47,702 bases of DNA. Source: CAYNQK01 sp964470375. GTDB lineage: Bacteria; Spirochaetota; Spirochaetia; Treponematales; JBGSOB01. The notes beneath the pieces are model-generated. The model searched no databases, had not been told where the DNA came from, and saw nothing but the letters and a program-made list of their open reading frames with translations. Shown here in pieces: positions 22,139-30,840 of the stretch; position 1 is the first letter of the stretch, and every line of letters begins with the position of its first letter. The position numbers and the translations under genes were made by a program. The stretch lies in NCBI GenBank assembly GCA_964470375.1, contig CAYYCP010000018.1:1-47702 (forward strand), given 5' to 3'.

Positions 22139-23290
22139 ATGTCCCTGGAAATCCTTGGTTTCTTCACCGACGGAATCATGGCCCTGTCTTGGAAGCAGCC
22201 GGTCATGTACCTGATAGGCTTCATCCTGATTTGGCTCGCGGTCAAGAAGGATTACGAGCCCATGCTGCTCATGCCCATCGGCTTCGGCGCCATCCTGGTC
22301 AACCTGCCCCTGGAGGTGGTCTGGGAGCACAACCAGACCTTCGGCGCCCTGAAGGTGCTCTTCGACGCCGGCATCGCCAATGAGCTCTTCCCCCTCCTCA
22401 TCTTCGTCGGCGTAGGGGCCATGATAGACTTCGGCCCCCTATTCCAGCGCCCCTGGGTGGTGCTCTTCGGGGCGGCCGCCCAATTCGGCATCTTCTTCAC
22501 CGCCCTGATGGCCCTGGCCCTGGGCTTCAACCTCAAGGAAGCCGCGGCCATTGGCATCATCGGCGCCGCTGATGGTCCCACATCGATCTACGTGGCCAAC
22601 GCCTTCAAGCTGGTGAACCTGATAGGCCCCATCTCCGTGGCGGCCTACTCCTACATGTCCCTGGTTCCGGTGATCCAGCCCCCGGTCATCCGCCTCCTGA
22701 CCACCAAGAAGGAGCGCATGATCCACATGGAAGCCCACGACCGCAGCGTTCCCAAGGCCGTGAAGATCATCTTCCCCATCGCCGTGACCATCCTGGCAGG
22801 CCTGTTGGTCCCGGTCTCGGCGCCTCTGATCGGCTTCCTCATGTTCGGCAACCTGATCCGCGAGTGCGGCGTCACCGAGCGCCTCTCCCACGCCGCCCAG
22901 AATGAACTGGCCAACATCATCACCCTCCTCCTGGGCATCACCATCGGCGCCACCATGCGGGCCGACAATTTCCTGACCCTGGGCACCCTGATGATCATGG
23001 CCATGGGACTGGTGGCCTTCATCTTCGACACCGCCGGCGGCGTGCTCTTCGCCAAGGTCATCAACCTCTTCCTGAAGAAGAAAATCAACCCGATGATCGG
23101 CGCCTGCGGCATCTCAGCCTTCCCCATGTCCAGCCGGGTTATCCAGAAGATGGCCCTCAAGGAGGACCCCACCAACGTCATCCTCATGCATGCGGTGTCG
23201 TCCAACGTCTCCGGCCAGCTGGGCTCGGTGATCGCGGGGGGCATCGTGCTGGCCATCGTGCCCATCCTCGCGCCGCAGCTCTTCAGGTAG
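22139..23290 (+). CDS. Sodium ion-translocating decarboxylase beta subunit
   Basis: The 383-aa membrane protein of the OadB/GcdB/MmdB family has about nine to ten helices and conserved blocks LLMPIGFGAILVNLP, FVGVGAMIDFGPL, GIIGAADGPTSIYVA (with the Asp used for Na+ movement), and the C-terminal GACGISAFPMSSRV. In the complex it carries Na+ outwards while decarboxylating carboxybiotin. No alpha (carboxyltransferase), gamma or biotin-carrier subunit gene is adjacent, so partners must be elsewhere. ATG 22139 was preferred to the TTG at 22124 because of the GAGGTG and the family N-terminus. Confidence 0.93.
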   Translation: MSLEILGFFTDGIMALSWKQPVMYLIGFILIWLAVKKDYEPMLLMPIGFGAILVNLPLEVVWEHNQTFGALKVLFDAGIANELFPLLIFVGVGAMIDFGPLFQRPWVVLFGAAAQFGIFFTALMALALGFNLKEAAAIGIIGAADGPTSIYVANAFKLVNLIGPISVAAYSYMSLVPVIQPPVIRLLTTKKERMIHMEAHDRSVPKAVKIIFPIAVTILAGLLVPVSAPLIGFLMFGNLIRECGVTERLSHAAQNELANIITLLLGITIGATMRADNFLTLGTLMIMAMGLVAFIFDTAGGVLFAKVINLFLKKKINPMIGACGISAFPMSSRVIQKMALKEDPTNVILMHAVSSNVSGQLGSVIAGGIVLAIVPILAPQLFR

Positions 23291-23316
23291 GTTTGCGGCC
23301 ATAAAAAGGTCGCGTG

Positions 23317-23446
23317 GCCTGCGGGGGAGAAGCGCCCTTCGCTAGTCCTAGCACTCCGCTTCGCTACGTTAGGCCTTTGGCTCCTTAACATGGAACCATA
23401 AGCAAAGAACGTGCGGAGACGCTCAGTGCGCTTCTCCCCCGCAGGC
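23317..23446. ncRNA. Long nested-stem element, candidate structured RNA
   Basis: A perfect 19-bp inverted repeat (23317-23335 with 23428-23446) encloses a ladder of smaller, properly nested complements: 23354-23359 with 23413-23418 (CTCCGC/GCGGAG), 23366-23370 with 23408-23412, 23375-23379 with 23403-23407, and 23384-23387 with 23399-23402. On the 3' side the three inner arms from 23403 to 23418 are contiguous, and the bulges lie on the 5' side. The whole could fold as one ~130-nt hairpin. Strand, expression and function are unknown; a palindromic mobile element is an alternative. No ORF fits it. Confidence 0.45.
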
Positions 23447-23558
23447 ACGCAGCATTTCCGGACGCAGCTCTCACTAAAGATACGCGCGGAGGCCGGTCCC
23501 CGGCCTAAGGCCGGCAGGTTGAATCTTGCGCCATGCGGTCACTAACCGCCCGCGCGGC

Positions 23559-23587
23559 TTGCGCGGGGGCGGCGGATAGCTGATACT
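23559..23587 (+). promoter_or_regulatory. Probable promoter of the acyltransferase gene
   Basis: TTGCGC (23559-23564), 17-bp spacer, GATACT (23582-23587), then 8 nt to the ATG at 23596. Those 8 nt include GGAGGGG directly abutting the ATG, which leaves too little space for ordinary ribosome binding if transcription starts where predicted. The stretch 23447-23558 holds only short GC hairpins. Confidence 0.45.
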
Positions 23588-23595
23588 CGGAGGGG

Positions 23596-24807
23596 ATGGC
23601 CAAGCGACGCCGGGGCTTCTTCAAGACGCGGACCTTCATGGGCTTCAACCGCTTCCTGCGGGCCACCTTCGGGACCCTCATCAGGGTATTCTTCCGCCTG
23701 GAGGCCGAGGGCCTGGAAGTGTTCCAGCGGATCAAACCGCCCTACCTCCTTATCCCCAACCACGCCACTCCCCTGGATCCCTTCTTCGTCTCCTACTTCG
23801 TGCCCAGGCCGGTGCATTGGGTCACCGCCGACGGGAACATGCGCACTACACTGATGCGCTTCATCCTCTCGTTGGTCGGCTCCATCCCCAAGGCAAAGAG
23901 CATACCCGATATGGAGACGGTCGGCCTGATCATGGATATCGCCCGCAAGCGCAAGGGCGTGGTGGGGGTCTTCGCCGAGGGGCAGGCCACCTGGAACGGC
24001 CGGACCATGCCCCTGATCGAGTCCACCGGGAAGCTCATTCGCCTCCTCAAGGTGCCGGTAGTGGCGGTCATCCTGAAGGGGGCCTACTTATCCTTGCCGC
24101 GCTGGTCCTGGGGCTGGCGGCGCGGGCGCATCAAGGTGGAATACCGACTGGTCATGGATGGCCGGGAGGCCGGCGCTAGAGACTCAGCCGAGAGCCTGGC
24201 CATTGTAGCGGCCGCCATCGACCACGACGATTGCGCGCGCCAGGCAGCCCTCCGCCAACCCTACCGGGGCTTCAACCGCGCCCAACGCCTGGAGCTGGCC
24301 CTCTTCCTCTGCCCACGCTGCCGGGAGTCCGGGACCATGCGCAGCTCGGGGTCGCGCATCGCCTGCCGGGCATGCGGGGCCGCCGCCCGCATGGATCCCT
24401 GGGGCGTCCTCCATGACGAGGGCGTCCCGGGCATAGGTTTCAGGGGAATCCCGGATTGGGACGCCTGGCAGGCGGAAATATTCCCCGCCCTGGTCAGTGA
24501 GAGGGCGGCCCGAGGAGAAAAGGTAATCTCGGACGGCGGAGCCGTTCTTCTCAAGGGTTTCCGCACCCGGGCCCTGCATCGACTCGGCTTGGGGCGCATC
24601 GAGCTCTTCGGGGATAGGCTGATCTTCAAGCCTCGATTCGGTTCCGATCGGGCCTTCCCCCTGGCCGGCATGGAGGGCATCGGCGTGCTCAAGCAGCAGC
24701 TCCTCGAATTCTATCAGGGCGGCTCCCTCTACCAGCTGCGCTTCCGCTCGCATTCCGTTTCGGCCCGAAAGTGGATGATGGCCTTGGAAGCCCTCGGCCG
24801 GTCCTGA
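23596..24807 (+). CDS. PlsC-type acyltransferase with C-terminal zinc ribbon
   Basis: The 403-aa protein starts with a 1-acylglycerol-3-phosphate acyltransferase domain (about 20-200): NHATPLD supplies the HX4D catalytic motif (H56, D61), and E129 lies in VFAEGQATWNG, the glycerol-phosphate-binding block. A four-cysteine zinc ribbon follows (C239, C242, C257, C260). The C-terminal part (about 285-403) is an unidentified beta-rich domain, possibly PH-like. PlsC itself is about 240 aa, so the C-terminal 160 residues are an addition. It should acylate lysophosphatidate or a related lipid at the inner membrane. Confidence 0.85.
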   Translation: MAKRRRGFFKTRTFMGFNRFLRATFGTLIRVFFRLEAEGLEVFQRIKPPYLLIPNHATPLDPFFVSYFVPRPVHWVTADGNMRTTLMRFILSLVGSIPKAKSIPDMETVGLIMDIARKRKGVVGVFAEGQATWNGRTMPLIESTGKLIRLLKVPVVAVILKGAYLSLPRWSWGWRRGRIKVEYRLVMDGREAGARDSAESLAIVAAAIDHDDCARQAALRQPYRGFNRAQRLELALFLCPRCRESGTMRSSGSRIACRACGAAARMDPWGVLHDEGVPGIGFRGIPDWDAWQAEIFPALVSERAARGEKVISDGGAVLLKGFRTRALHRLGLGRIELFGDRLIFKPRFGSDRAFPLAGMEGIGVLKQQLLEFYQGGSLYQLRFRSHSVSARKWMMALEALGRS

Positions 24808-24822
24808 GCCGGCGCGCGTGGC

Positions 24823-26238
24823 TCAGTCCGCCAACCAGAGGCTCCCGGGCCTGAACAGGGCGCGCTTCTTGGCCAGGATGAAGTAGAAGGTCAGGCACAG
24901 GGCTAAGTAGGCGCCACTCACGCCCACCATGGCCCAGAAGAGACCCATGTCGCCCTTCAGGGCGGCCTGGGCGGGGAGATTTATGGAAAGAACGAAGGGG
25001 ATGGCCAGGATGAAGGTCAGACCCGAGGACAGCATATAATCCGATGAAACCCGACTGCGGAATTCGGGATCGAGAACCCGCAGGAGGGCCAGGCCGGTGG
25101 ACAGGGTGCCGGTGGAGACGCCGAAAATCATGATCATGCGCTCGAAGCGCAGGTCCCGGAAGAGGCGCGCGCAGATCCATGGAACGCTCAGGGTGGTGAT
25201 GATCCCGCAAGCCGTGGATAGGACTAAGATGGGCAGCCAATAACGCCCCACGAAGACGAGCGAGATGGCCGCAATGGACCCGGCTACCATGTAATCCACG
25301 GAGAAGCCCGATATGCGCGATAGGGTGTCGCTGTCCAGGTGCCTGCCCAGGCCGGCCGCGTCAATGAGCTTGCGTAGACTTATGGCTATGATGGCCGAGA
25401 AGATGAAGTTGATGCCCCAGAAATTGGCGGCCAATTCCTTGCCCGCCTGGCCGGCGAATCCCAGGAGCCAGCCCAGGCCCGTCAGGAAGAGGAAAGACAG
25501 GAAATAAGTGAGGCCGGTCAAGGCGGCGTGGAAGCTGAAGGAGTCCACGGCCTCGGAGTCCGTGGTCAGGCGCCCGGCTGGAGGGCCTTCGCGTCCCTTC
25601 TCTATGAAGCCAGTCAGCATGGTCTTGTCCTGGAAGGCTGAGGCGGCGTCGGCTTTCAAATGGCGCTTGCGCAAGCCCCAATTGATAAGGGCGATGCCCA
25701 TGAAGCAAGCCCACAGGTAGCCGAGGGCTGCCATAGTCAGGCCTACGCTGCCGGCTCCCTCGAAGCCCATGCTCTCCCAGCGGTGGCCTATGGCGTAGGC
25801 CTGGCCCGGGCCCAGGGCGAAGCCCAGGGGGAGAAAGAGCCCGAAGGCCGGATTCAGGGAGGGCATGATGGTGGCGATGAAGGCATAGGCCATGAGGAGA
25901 CCGGCCATTGCCTGAATGGCGTACTGGGAGAGTATGGCCGTAGTCATGCCCAGGACCGCCCCGTTTCGTTCCGGGGATTTCTCGGGCGGCTTGCGCAGGG
26001 ACATGGCGATGAAGGAGAGGTTCAGCAGGTGGTAAGCCAGATCCCCCAGGCGGTGCTCGGAATAGCCCAGTGCAGGCAAGAGGTAATTGTATATCGGTAG
26101 AAGAATGATCCCGGCCGTGAGGGCGTTCGGCACCATGAAGCGCTGCAGGAAGCGCACCCGCGAACGGAGGTAGCCGGCTAATACGATGGCGAAGGAGATG
26201 ACCCCCGCGTCTATGACGATCTTCCAGGAAAAGTCCAT
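24823..26238 (-). CDS. Sodium:glutamate symporter-type permease (GltS-like)
   Basis: The 471-aa membrane protein has about 11-12 helices and the ESS/GltS arrangement. An N-terminal block reads RFLQRFMVPNALTAGIILL, and a GPGQAYAIG loop resembles the GHGTAAA re-entrant motif of GltS. A second half contains ISGFSVDYMVAGSIAAISL and FGVSTGTLSTGLALLRV. GltS imports glutamate with Na+; substrate specificity here is inferred from family only. It has its own promoter and a GAGGGGG ribosome-binding site. Confidence 0.75.
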   Translation of the reverse strand: MDFSWKIVIDAGVISFAIVLAGYLRSRVRFLQRFMVPNALTAGIILLPIYNYLLPALGYSEHRLGDLAYHLLNLSFIAMSLRKPPEKSPERNGAVLGMTTAILSQYAIQAMAGLLMAYAFIATIMPSLNPAFGLFLPLGFALGPGQAYAIGHRWESMGFEGAGSVGLTMAALGYLWACFMGIALINWGLRKRHLKADAASAFQDKTMLTGFIEKGREGPPAGRLTTDSEAVDSFSFHAALTGLTYFLSFLFLTGLGWLLGFAGQAGKELAANFWGINFIFSAIIAISLRKLIDAAGLGRHLDSDTLSRISGFSVDYMVAGSIAAISLVFVGRYWLPILVLSTACGIITTLSVPWICARLFRDLRFERMIMIFGVSTGTLSTGLALLRVLDPEFRSRVSSDYMLSSGLTFILAIPFVLSINLPAQAALKGDMGLFWAMVGVSGAYLALCLTFYFILAKKRALFRPGSLWLAD

Positions 26239-26256
26239 AGGCGCCCCCTCACTTGA

Positions 26257-26285
26257 ATCCTAAGCCACGCGGTTGCCGGGGGCAA
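26257..26285 (-). promoter_or_regulatory. Promoter of the GltS-like permease gene
   Basis: Minus strand: TTGCCC (26285-26280), 17-bp spacer, TAGGAT (26262-26257), leader of about 12-13 nt with GAGGGGG before the ATG at 26238. Confidence 0.5.
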
Positions 26286-26330
26286 GCCGATTCTTGGCCT
26301 CGGCGCTCAAGCGGCTTTCACGCCAGGGCC

Positions 26331-27188
26331 TCAGCGCGGGCCGTGTTTGCCCTCGTTCATGCGCCGGGCCTCCAAGAGGAGGGACTCTAAAGCACCCCGA
26401 TCGCCTGTGGATATGGCTGCCCGGAGCTTATCCAACTCCTCCCGAAAACGGTCCAGCACCGGCAAGACCTGGTCGGCGTTGGAGAGGAGGAGGTCGGCCC
26501 AAAGACGCGGATTGATGCGAGCCACTCGGGTGGCATCGCGGAAGCTCCCGCCCGTAAAGCCGCGCACCGATCCCACGAGGGGATTGCGGACCATAGCGGC
26601 CGCGGCCAGGTGGGGCAGGTGGCTGGTGTAGGCGATCATGGCGTCATGTCGCTCCTCGTCGGTTTCCCTGACCGTATCGCAACCTATGGCCCGGGCGATG
26701 CCGGCCACCAGCTCAACGTCGGCGCGCGCGCAGGCGGGATCTGGAGTGAGTATCCAACTGGCCCCGCGGAAGATGTCCGGATCGGAGGCGCGGTAACCCT
26801 GATCCTCCTTGCCGGCCATGGGATGTCCGCCCACGAAGCGCAGGTCGGGCCTGATGGCGGCGGCCACGCGGGCGTTGATGCCGCGGCGTACCCCGGCCGT
26901 ATCCGTGAGCAGGGCTCCGCGCTTGAAATGCCCCACATTGGCTTTTATAAATTCCAACATGGCATCCGGGTGGAGGCACAGGAAAACCAGATCCGACCGG
27001 ACCAGGGCTTCCTGCGGATCCTCAAAGCCGCGCTGTATGGCACCGTCGAATTCAGCCAGGAGGAGGGCGTCCGAGTCCACGTCCACGCCCCATAGCCGTT
27101 CCACCCCAGCCCGCCTGAGGGCCTTGGCGATTGAGCCGCCCACCAGGCCCAAGCCGACTACGCAGACCTCGATGTCATCCAGCCTCAT
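26331..27188 (-). CDS. tyrA: Prephenate dehydrogenase
   Basis: The 285-aa protein has an N-terminal Rossmann fold with GLGLVGGS (12-19) and an acidic residue after the second strand (GVDVD) that suits NAD+. The prephenate-dehydrogenase signature GGHPMAGKE follows, then the helical C-terminal domain with YTSHLPHLAAAAM. It oxidatively decarboxylates prephenate to 4-hydroxyphenylpyruvate for tyrosine. It is a free-standing dehydrogenase without chorismate mutase. Its ATG overlaps the aroE/aroK fusion by 14 nt, and it is the last gene of the operon. Confidence 0.95.
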   Translation of the reverse strand: MRLDDIEVCVVGLGLVGGSIAKALRRAGVERLWGVDVDSDALLLAEFDGAIQRGFEDPQEALVRSDLVFLCLHPDAMLEFIKANVGHFKRGALLTDTAGVRRGINARVAAAIRPDLRFVGGHPMAGKEDQGYRASDPDIFRGASWILTPDPACARADVELVAGIARAIGCDTVRETDEERHDAMIAYTSHLPHLAAAAMVRNPLVGSVRGFTGGSFRDATRVARINPRLWADLLLSNADQVLPVLDRFREELDKLRAAISTGDRGALESLLLEARRMNEGKHGPR

Positions 27189-28515
27189 GCTCTCCCCCCT
27201 CGGCGCGGCGGATGCCGATCCACTCGCGAATGACTGCTTTCAGCGCCGTGGCGTCCCCCCTTATGCGCGCGGCTGCGCGGTAGACGGGAGCGCGCCTGTC
27301 ATAGAGCTCCTCCAAGGCCTCGGCTGAGGCGGCCAGGGGCCGGGCCCCGGCTTGGGCGGTGGCGAAGCGCCTCAGTATCTCCGGCTTGCCCGGATCCAGG
27401 AGGAGGATCAAATCATTCCGCAGGGTCTCTAGATTGGCCGGACGGGTCAGGGCTCCCCCGCCGCAGGCGATGATGGCGTAGCCGCCCTCCACTAGAGCCT
27501 TCAGGGCATCCTCTTCGCGGCGGCGGAAACCCGGTTCTCCCTCACGCGCGAAAATCTCCGGGATGCTCAGACCGGCGGCGGCCTCTATCTCGGCGTCCAG
27601 GTCGGCCGCCCGCAAGCCTGCCTCGGCGGCCTCCCCCATGACCGCCTTGAGAAGGGTGCTTTTCCCTGAGCAGGGCGGCCCGACGATGGCCAGGCCGCGG
27701 GCGGCTTGCATGCGCAGGCGCCGGCACAGGACCTCCTCCAAGGACGCATCCACCTCAAGGCCGGTCCAGAGCTCGAAGGCCCGGGCCGCCTGCACGGCCA
27801 ACATGTCCAAACCATCAGCGCAGGGTATACCGGCCGCAGCGGCGGCGGCCAGATAGGGCGTAAGGGTGGGATTGAAAACCACGTCGACTGCCGCTCGCAT
27901 GCGGACCACGGCTTGGGCCGGCAGGGGGGAACTACGGTCCGGATCCATGCCTAAGGGAGTCGCGTTGACCGACACCATATCCGATAGGACGGCCGCTTCT
28001 TCATAACTGATCAAGGGAACGAGCAGGCCCTCGCCCAGGCGCATGTGCCCTTCCGCTTTCCTGGAAACCGCCGCATTCCGCGAAACCGCACGCAAGGAAC
28101 GCGCGCCCAAGTCGGCCAGGACGGCCGCGCAACACTTGGCCGCCCCGCCCGTGCCTAGTATCAGGCAATCGGCCCCTGACACCTCTATGCCGGCCCGGAG
28201 CAATAGCGCCTTGAAACCTGCGTAATCGGTATTATAGCCTTCCCAGCCGGAAGTCCCGCGGCGGACACAGTTGACCGCTCCAATCCGGTCGGCCAGGGGA
28301 TCCAAGCGGGCCAGGCCGGGCTGGACCCTCTCCTTGTAGGGCACGGTCACATTGAAGCCGTCAAGACCCATGCCGAATGCCGACATGGGATCCTCGGTCT
28401 CGATCAGACGGTACTCCAACCGCACGCCCGTCTCGCGGGCCAGGAAGGAGTGGATGAAGGGAGAGCGACTGTGCCCGAGCCTTCGCCCGACCAGCCCCAG
28501 CCTCAGCGCATCCAT
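27175..28515 (-). CDS. Shikimate dehydrogenase-shikimate kinase fusion
   Basis: The 446-aa bifunctional protein has AroE at residues 1 to about 265: SRSPFIH shikimate-binding start, K61 in TVPYK, D97 in NTD, NAD(P) loop GTGGAAK at 121-127, and Q242. AroK covers about 272-440: P-loop GPPCSGKS (279-286), shikimate-binding DLD and FRRREE, the CGGGA loop (351-355), and the lid Arg in GARPL (390-394). The two catalyse successive steps, dehydroshikimate to shikimate to shikimate-3-phosphate, so a fusion is logical. Start 28515 overlaps aroC by 13 nt and follows GGAAGG. In E. coli these are separate proteins. Confidence 0.93.
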   Translation of the reverse strand: MDALRLGLVGRRLGHSRSPFIHSFLARETGVRLEYRLIETEDPMSAFGMGLDGFNVTVPYKERVQPGLARLDPLADRIGAVNCVRRGTSGWEGYNTDYAGFKALLLRAGIEVSGADCLILGTGGAAKCCAAVLADLGARSLRAVSRNAAVSRKAEGHMRLGEGLLVPLISYEEAAVLSDMVSVNATPLGMDPDRSSPLPAQAVVRMRAAVDVVFNPTLTPYLAAAAAAGIPCADGLDMLAVQAARAFELWTGLEVDASLEEVLCRRLRMQAARGLAIVGPPCSGKSTLLKAVMGEAAEAGLRAADLDAEIEAAAGLSIPEIFAREGEPGFRRREEDALKALVEGGYAIIACGGGALTRPANLETLRNDLILLLDPGKPEILRRFATAQAGARPLAASAEALEELYDRRAPVYRAAARIRGDATALKAVIREWIGIRRAEGGEHEAG

Positions 28516-29615
28516 CCCGTGCCTTCCGCCTGCACAAGGAGATCCAGGATGCCGAGCAGAGCGGCGGCCTCTATGGCCGGAATGGCCCGCGGGACAATGC
28601 AGGGATCGTGACGGCCCTTGATAACCAACTCCGCCTCGGTCCCCGATGAGAGACGCACGCTGCGCTGGGGCAGGCTGATGGAGGGCGTGGGGCGCAGGGT
28701 GACCGAGAAGACCAGGGGCAGGCCGTTGCTGATGCCGCCGTTGACGCCCCCCGAACGGTTGGAGAGAGGCCGCGGCACCTTTCCTTCCATGCCGATGGGG
28801 TCGTTGGCCTGGGAGCCGCGCATGCGGCAAAAGTCCCTGCCGGCCCCGAATTCCAGGGCTTTGACCGCCGGGACAGAGAAGATCCAGACGGCCAGGGCCC
28901 CCTCCAGACCCTCGAAGGGCGGCTCGCCCACCCCTGGGGGCAGGCCGGCTACGGCCGTTTCCACCCGCCCACCCAGGGAGTCCAGCCCTTCCCGGGCGGC
29001 TTGGATGGCGGCCTCCATGGAGCCCCGCAGGCCTTCATTTATCAAAGGCAAATATTGTTCCCTTAGGGCGGCCAGTGCCGGGCCCTCCATGGGGAAAGGC
29101 CTCCCGCCAAGGCCCTCGGCGAAGGGCGGGTCATCTATCTGGCCCAGGCTGAGGATGTGGCTGGCGCAATGGATACCACGGCGCTCCAGAAACTGGCGAG
29201 CCAGGGCTCCGGCCGCCACCAGGGGGGCGGTCAGGCGCCCGGAGAAGCGCCCGCCTCCGCGCATGTCGGCCTGACCCCGGTGCTTGAACCAAGCCGCCAG
29301 ATCTGCATGGGAGGGACGCGGCAAGTCAGGGTCGTAGTCCGAGCTGCGCGTATCAGTGTTGCGGATGAGGAGGGCCACCGGCCCCCCCGATGTGCGCCCG
29401 TCCCTGATCCCGGAGAGGATCTCGACGGCATCGGACTCGTCGCGCTTGGTGGAAAGGCGGGAGGCCCCCGGGCGGCGGCGGCCCATGTCCCTGGCCAGGG
29501 CCTCCTGGTCGATCTCGAGGCCGGCCGGCAATCCGTCCAGCACGGCCCCAATGCCAGGACCGTGGGACTCGCCGAACATAGCATAGCGAATGCAGCGCCC
29601 GGCGCTATTCGACAT
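28503..29615 (-). CDS. aroC: Chorismate synthase
   Basis: The 370-aa protein carries the three chorismate-synthase signatures: GESHGPGIGAVLDGLPAG near the N-terminus, the RPSHAD/ADMRGGGRFSGR block, and RSGGVNGGISNG followed by FSVTLRPTPS. It converts EPSP to chorismate with reduced FMN. ATG 29615 overlaps the aroA stop by 11 nt. Length is usual. Confidence 0.97.
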   Translation of the reverse strand: MSNSAGRCIRYAMFGESHGPGIGAVLDGLPAGLEIDQEALARDMGRRRPGASRLSTKRDESDAVEILSGIRDGRTSGGPVALLIRNTDTRSSDYDPDLPRPSHADLAAWFKHRGQADMRGGGRFSGRLTAPLVAAGALARQFLERRGIHCASHILSLGQIDDPPFAEGLGGRPFPMEGPALAALREQYLPLINEGLRGSMEAAIQAAREGLDSLGGRVETAVAGLPPGVGEPPFEGLEGALAVWIFSVPAVKALEFGAGRDFCRMRGSQANDPIGMEGKVPRPLSNRSGGVNGGISNGLPLVFSVTLRPTPSISLPQRSVRLSSGTEAELVIKGRHDPCIVPRAIPAIEAAALLGILDLLVQAEGTGWMR

Positions 29616-30840
29616 CGGCCTTCCCCCCAAGGGCTCGGAAATCGTCGAAGAATGCGGGGTAGGATTTGGCCACCGCCTCGGCGCCCTCGATGATGATGTC
29701 CCCGCGCGAGGCAAGCGAAGCCACCGCCAAGGCCATCACTACGCGGTGATCGTTCCAGCCGGACACGCGCCCGCCGGAGTAAGAATCCACGGGATGGATA
29801 TCGAGCCCATCGGGCAGCTCGTCCACGCGCCCCCCGATAGCCCTGAGCTCGCGGGCCATGGCGGCCACCCGGGCGGATTCCTTGAGCCTGACCCGGGCCG
29901 CACCGTGGATCAGGACATCGTGCCCGCACAGGCCGGCCCAGACCGCCAGGATGGGCAGAAGGTCCGGGCAGCCGCTGACGTCGATCTCCATGGGCGACTC
30001 GGCCACGATGTCGACGATGCGCTTATCGGGCTGCAGGGATTCACGGTCCAGGCCCTCGAGGGCGATGTCCGCCCCCAGGGCATTGGCGGCTATCCAGAAG
30101 GCGGCCCCCGACCAGTCCGCCTCGGCGTCCTGTGCGCAGGCGCGGTATTGCTGGCCGCCCGGCACTATCCAGCCTCCGTGCGGGAAGCTCGGGCGGGTCC
30201 CCGGCTCCACACGCTCCGTGGACACCCCGAAGCCCTCCATGGCCGCGGCTGTCATGGCCGCGTAGGCGGCCGACTCGAGGGGCGTGCTCAGCGCGATGGA
30301 GGAATCTCCCTCTAAGATGGGCAGAGCCATCAGAAGGCCGGACACGAATTGGCTTGAAACATCCCCGCGTAATCGATACTCGCCCGCCCGCAGTTTGCCG
30401 CTGAGGCGCAGGGGCAGCCAGCCCTGACCAAGACGCTCGATCTCTGCGCCCTTGCCGGCAAAGCTTTCCTGATAAAGGTCAAGGGGGCGCCGCGACAGGC
30501 CCTCGCGACCGTCCAGGACGATGCTGCCGCCCAGGGCCATAAGGATGGGCATGGCGAAGCGCAGGGTCGATCCCGACTCGCCCACGTCGGCCCACCCTGA
30601 CACCGGGCGCGGTCCTGGCGAGTCCACCCGGAAGCCGCCCTCGGCCCGCTGCACGCTGGCGCCCATCATGGCCAGCACGTTCAGGGTGGCTCCAACGTCC
30701 TGAGAGGCCGATTCCGGCGCGATGCGCGATTCACCCCGGGCCAGGCCGGCGCAGAAGAGGAGGCGATGCAGGCTGGACTTGGAGGGGGCTACGCGCAGGC
30801 GCCCGGCCAGGCGATTTCCCCGACGGCAGATTAGGGTCAT
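29605..30840 (-). CDS. aroA: 3-phosphoshikimate 1-carboxyvinyltransferase (EPSP synthase)
   Basis: The 411-aa protein has the EPSP-synthase features: PSKSSLHRLLFCAGLA near the N-terminus, GESGSTLRFAMPILMALGG (the NSGTAxR-type segment is changed to ESGSTLR), RGDVSSQFVSGLLMALP, and the C-terminal WNDHRVVMALAVASL. It adds enolpyruvate from PEP to shikimate-3-phosphate. ATG 30840 overlaps the aroB stop (ATGA). The ESGSTLR segment, where many enzymes have NAGTAMR, is worth noting because this loop lines the PEP site and is linked to inhibitor sensitivity. Confidence 0.96.
   Translation of the reverse strand: MTLICRRGNRLAGRLRVAPSKSSLHRLLFCAGLARGESRIAPESASQDVGATLNVLAMMGASVQRAEGGFRVDSPGPRPVSGWADVGESGSTLRFAMPILMALGGSIVLDGREGLSRRPLDLYQESFAGKGAEIERLGQGWLPLRLSGKLRAGEYRLRGDVSSQFVSGLLMALPILEGDSSIALSTPLESAAYAAMTAAAMEGFGVSTERVEPGTRPSFPHGGWIVPGGQQYRACAQDAEADWSGAAFWIAANALGADIALEGLDRESLQPDKRIVDIVAESPMEIDVSGCPDLLPILAVWAGLCGHDVLIHGAARVRLKESARVAAMARELRAIGGRVDELPDGLDIHPVDSYSGGRVSGWNDHRVVMALAVASLASRGDIIIEGAEAVAKSYPAFFDDFRALGGKADVE

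Noticed and set aside
23488..23515. GC hairpin after the decarboxylase gene as a terminator
   Set aside because: Short stem and no following T tract on either strand.
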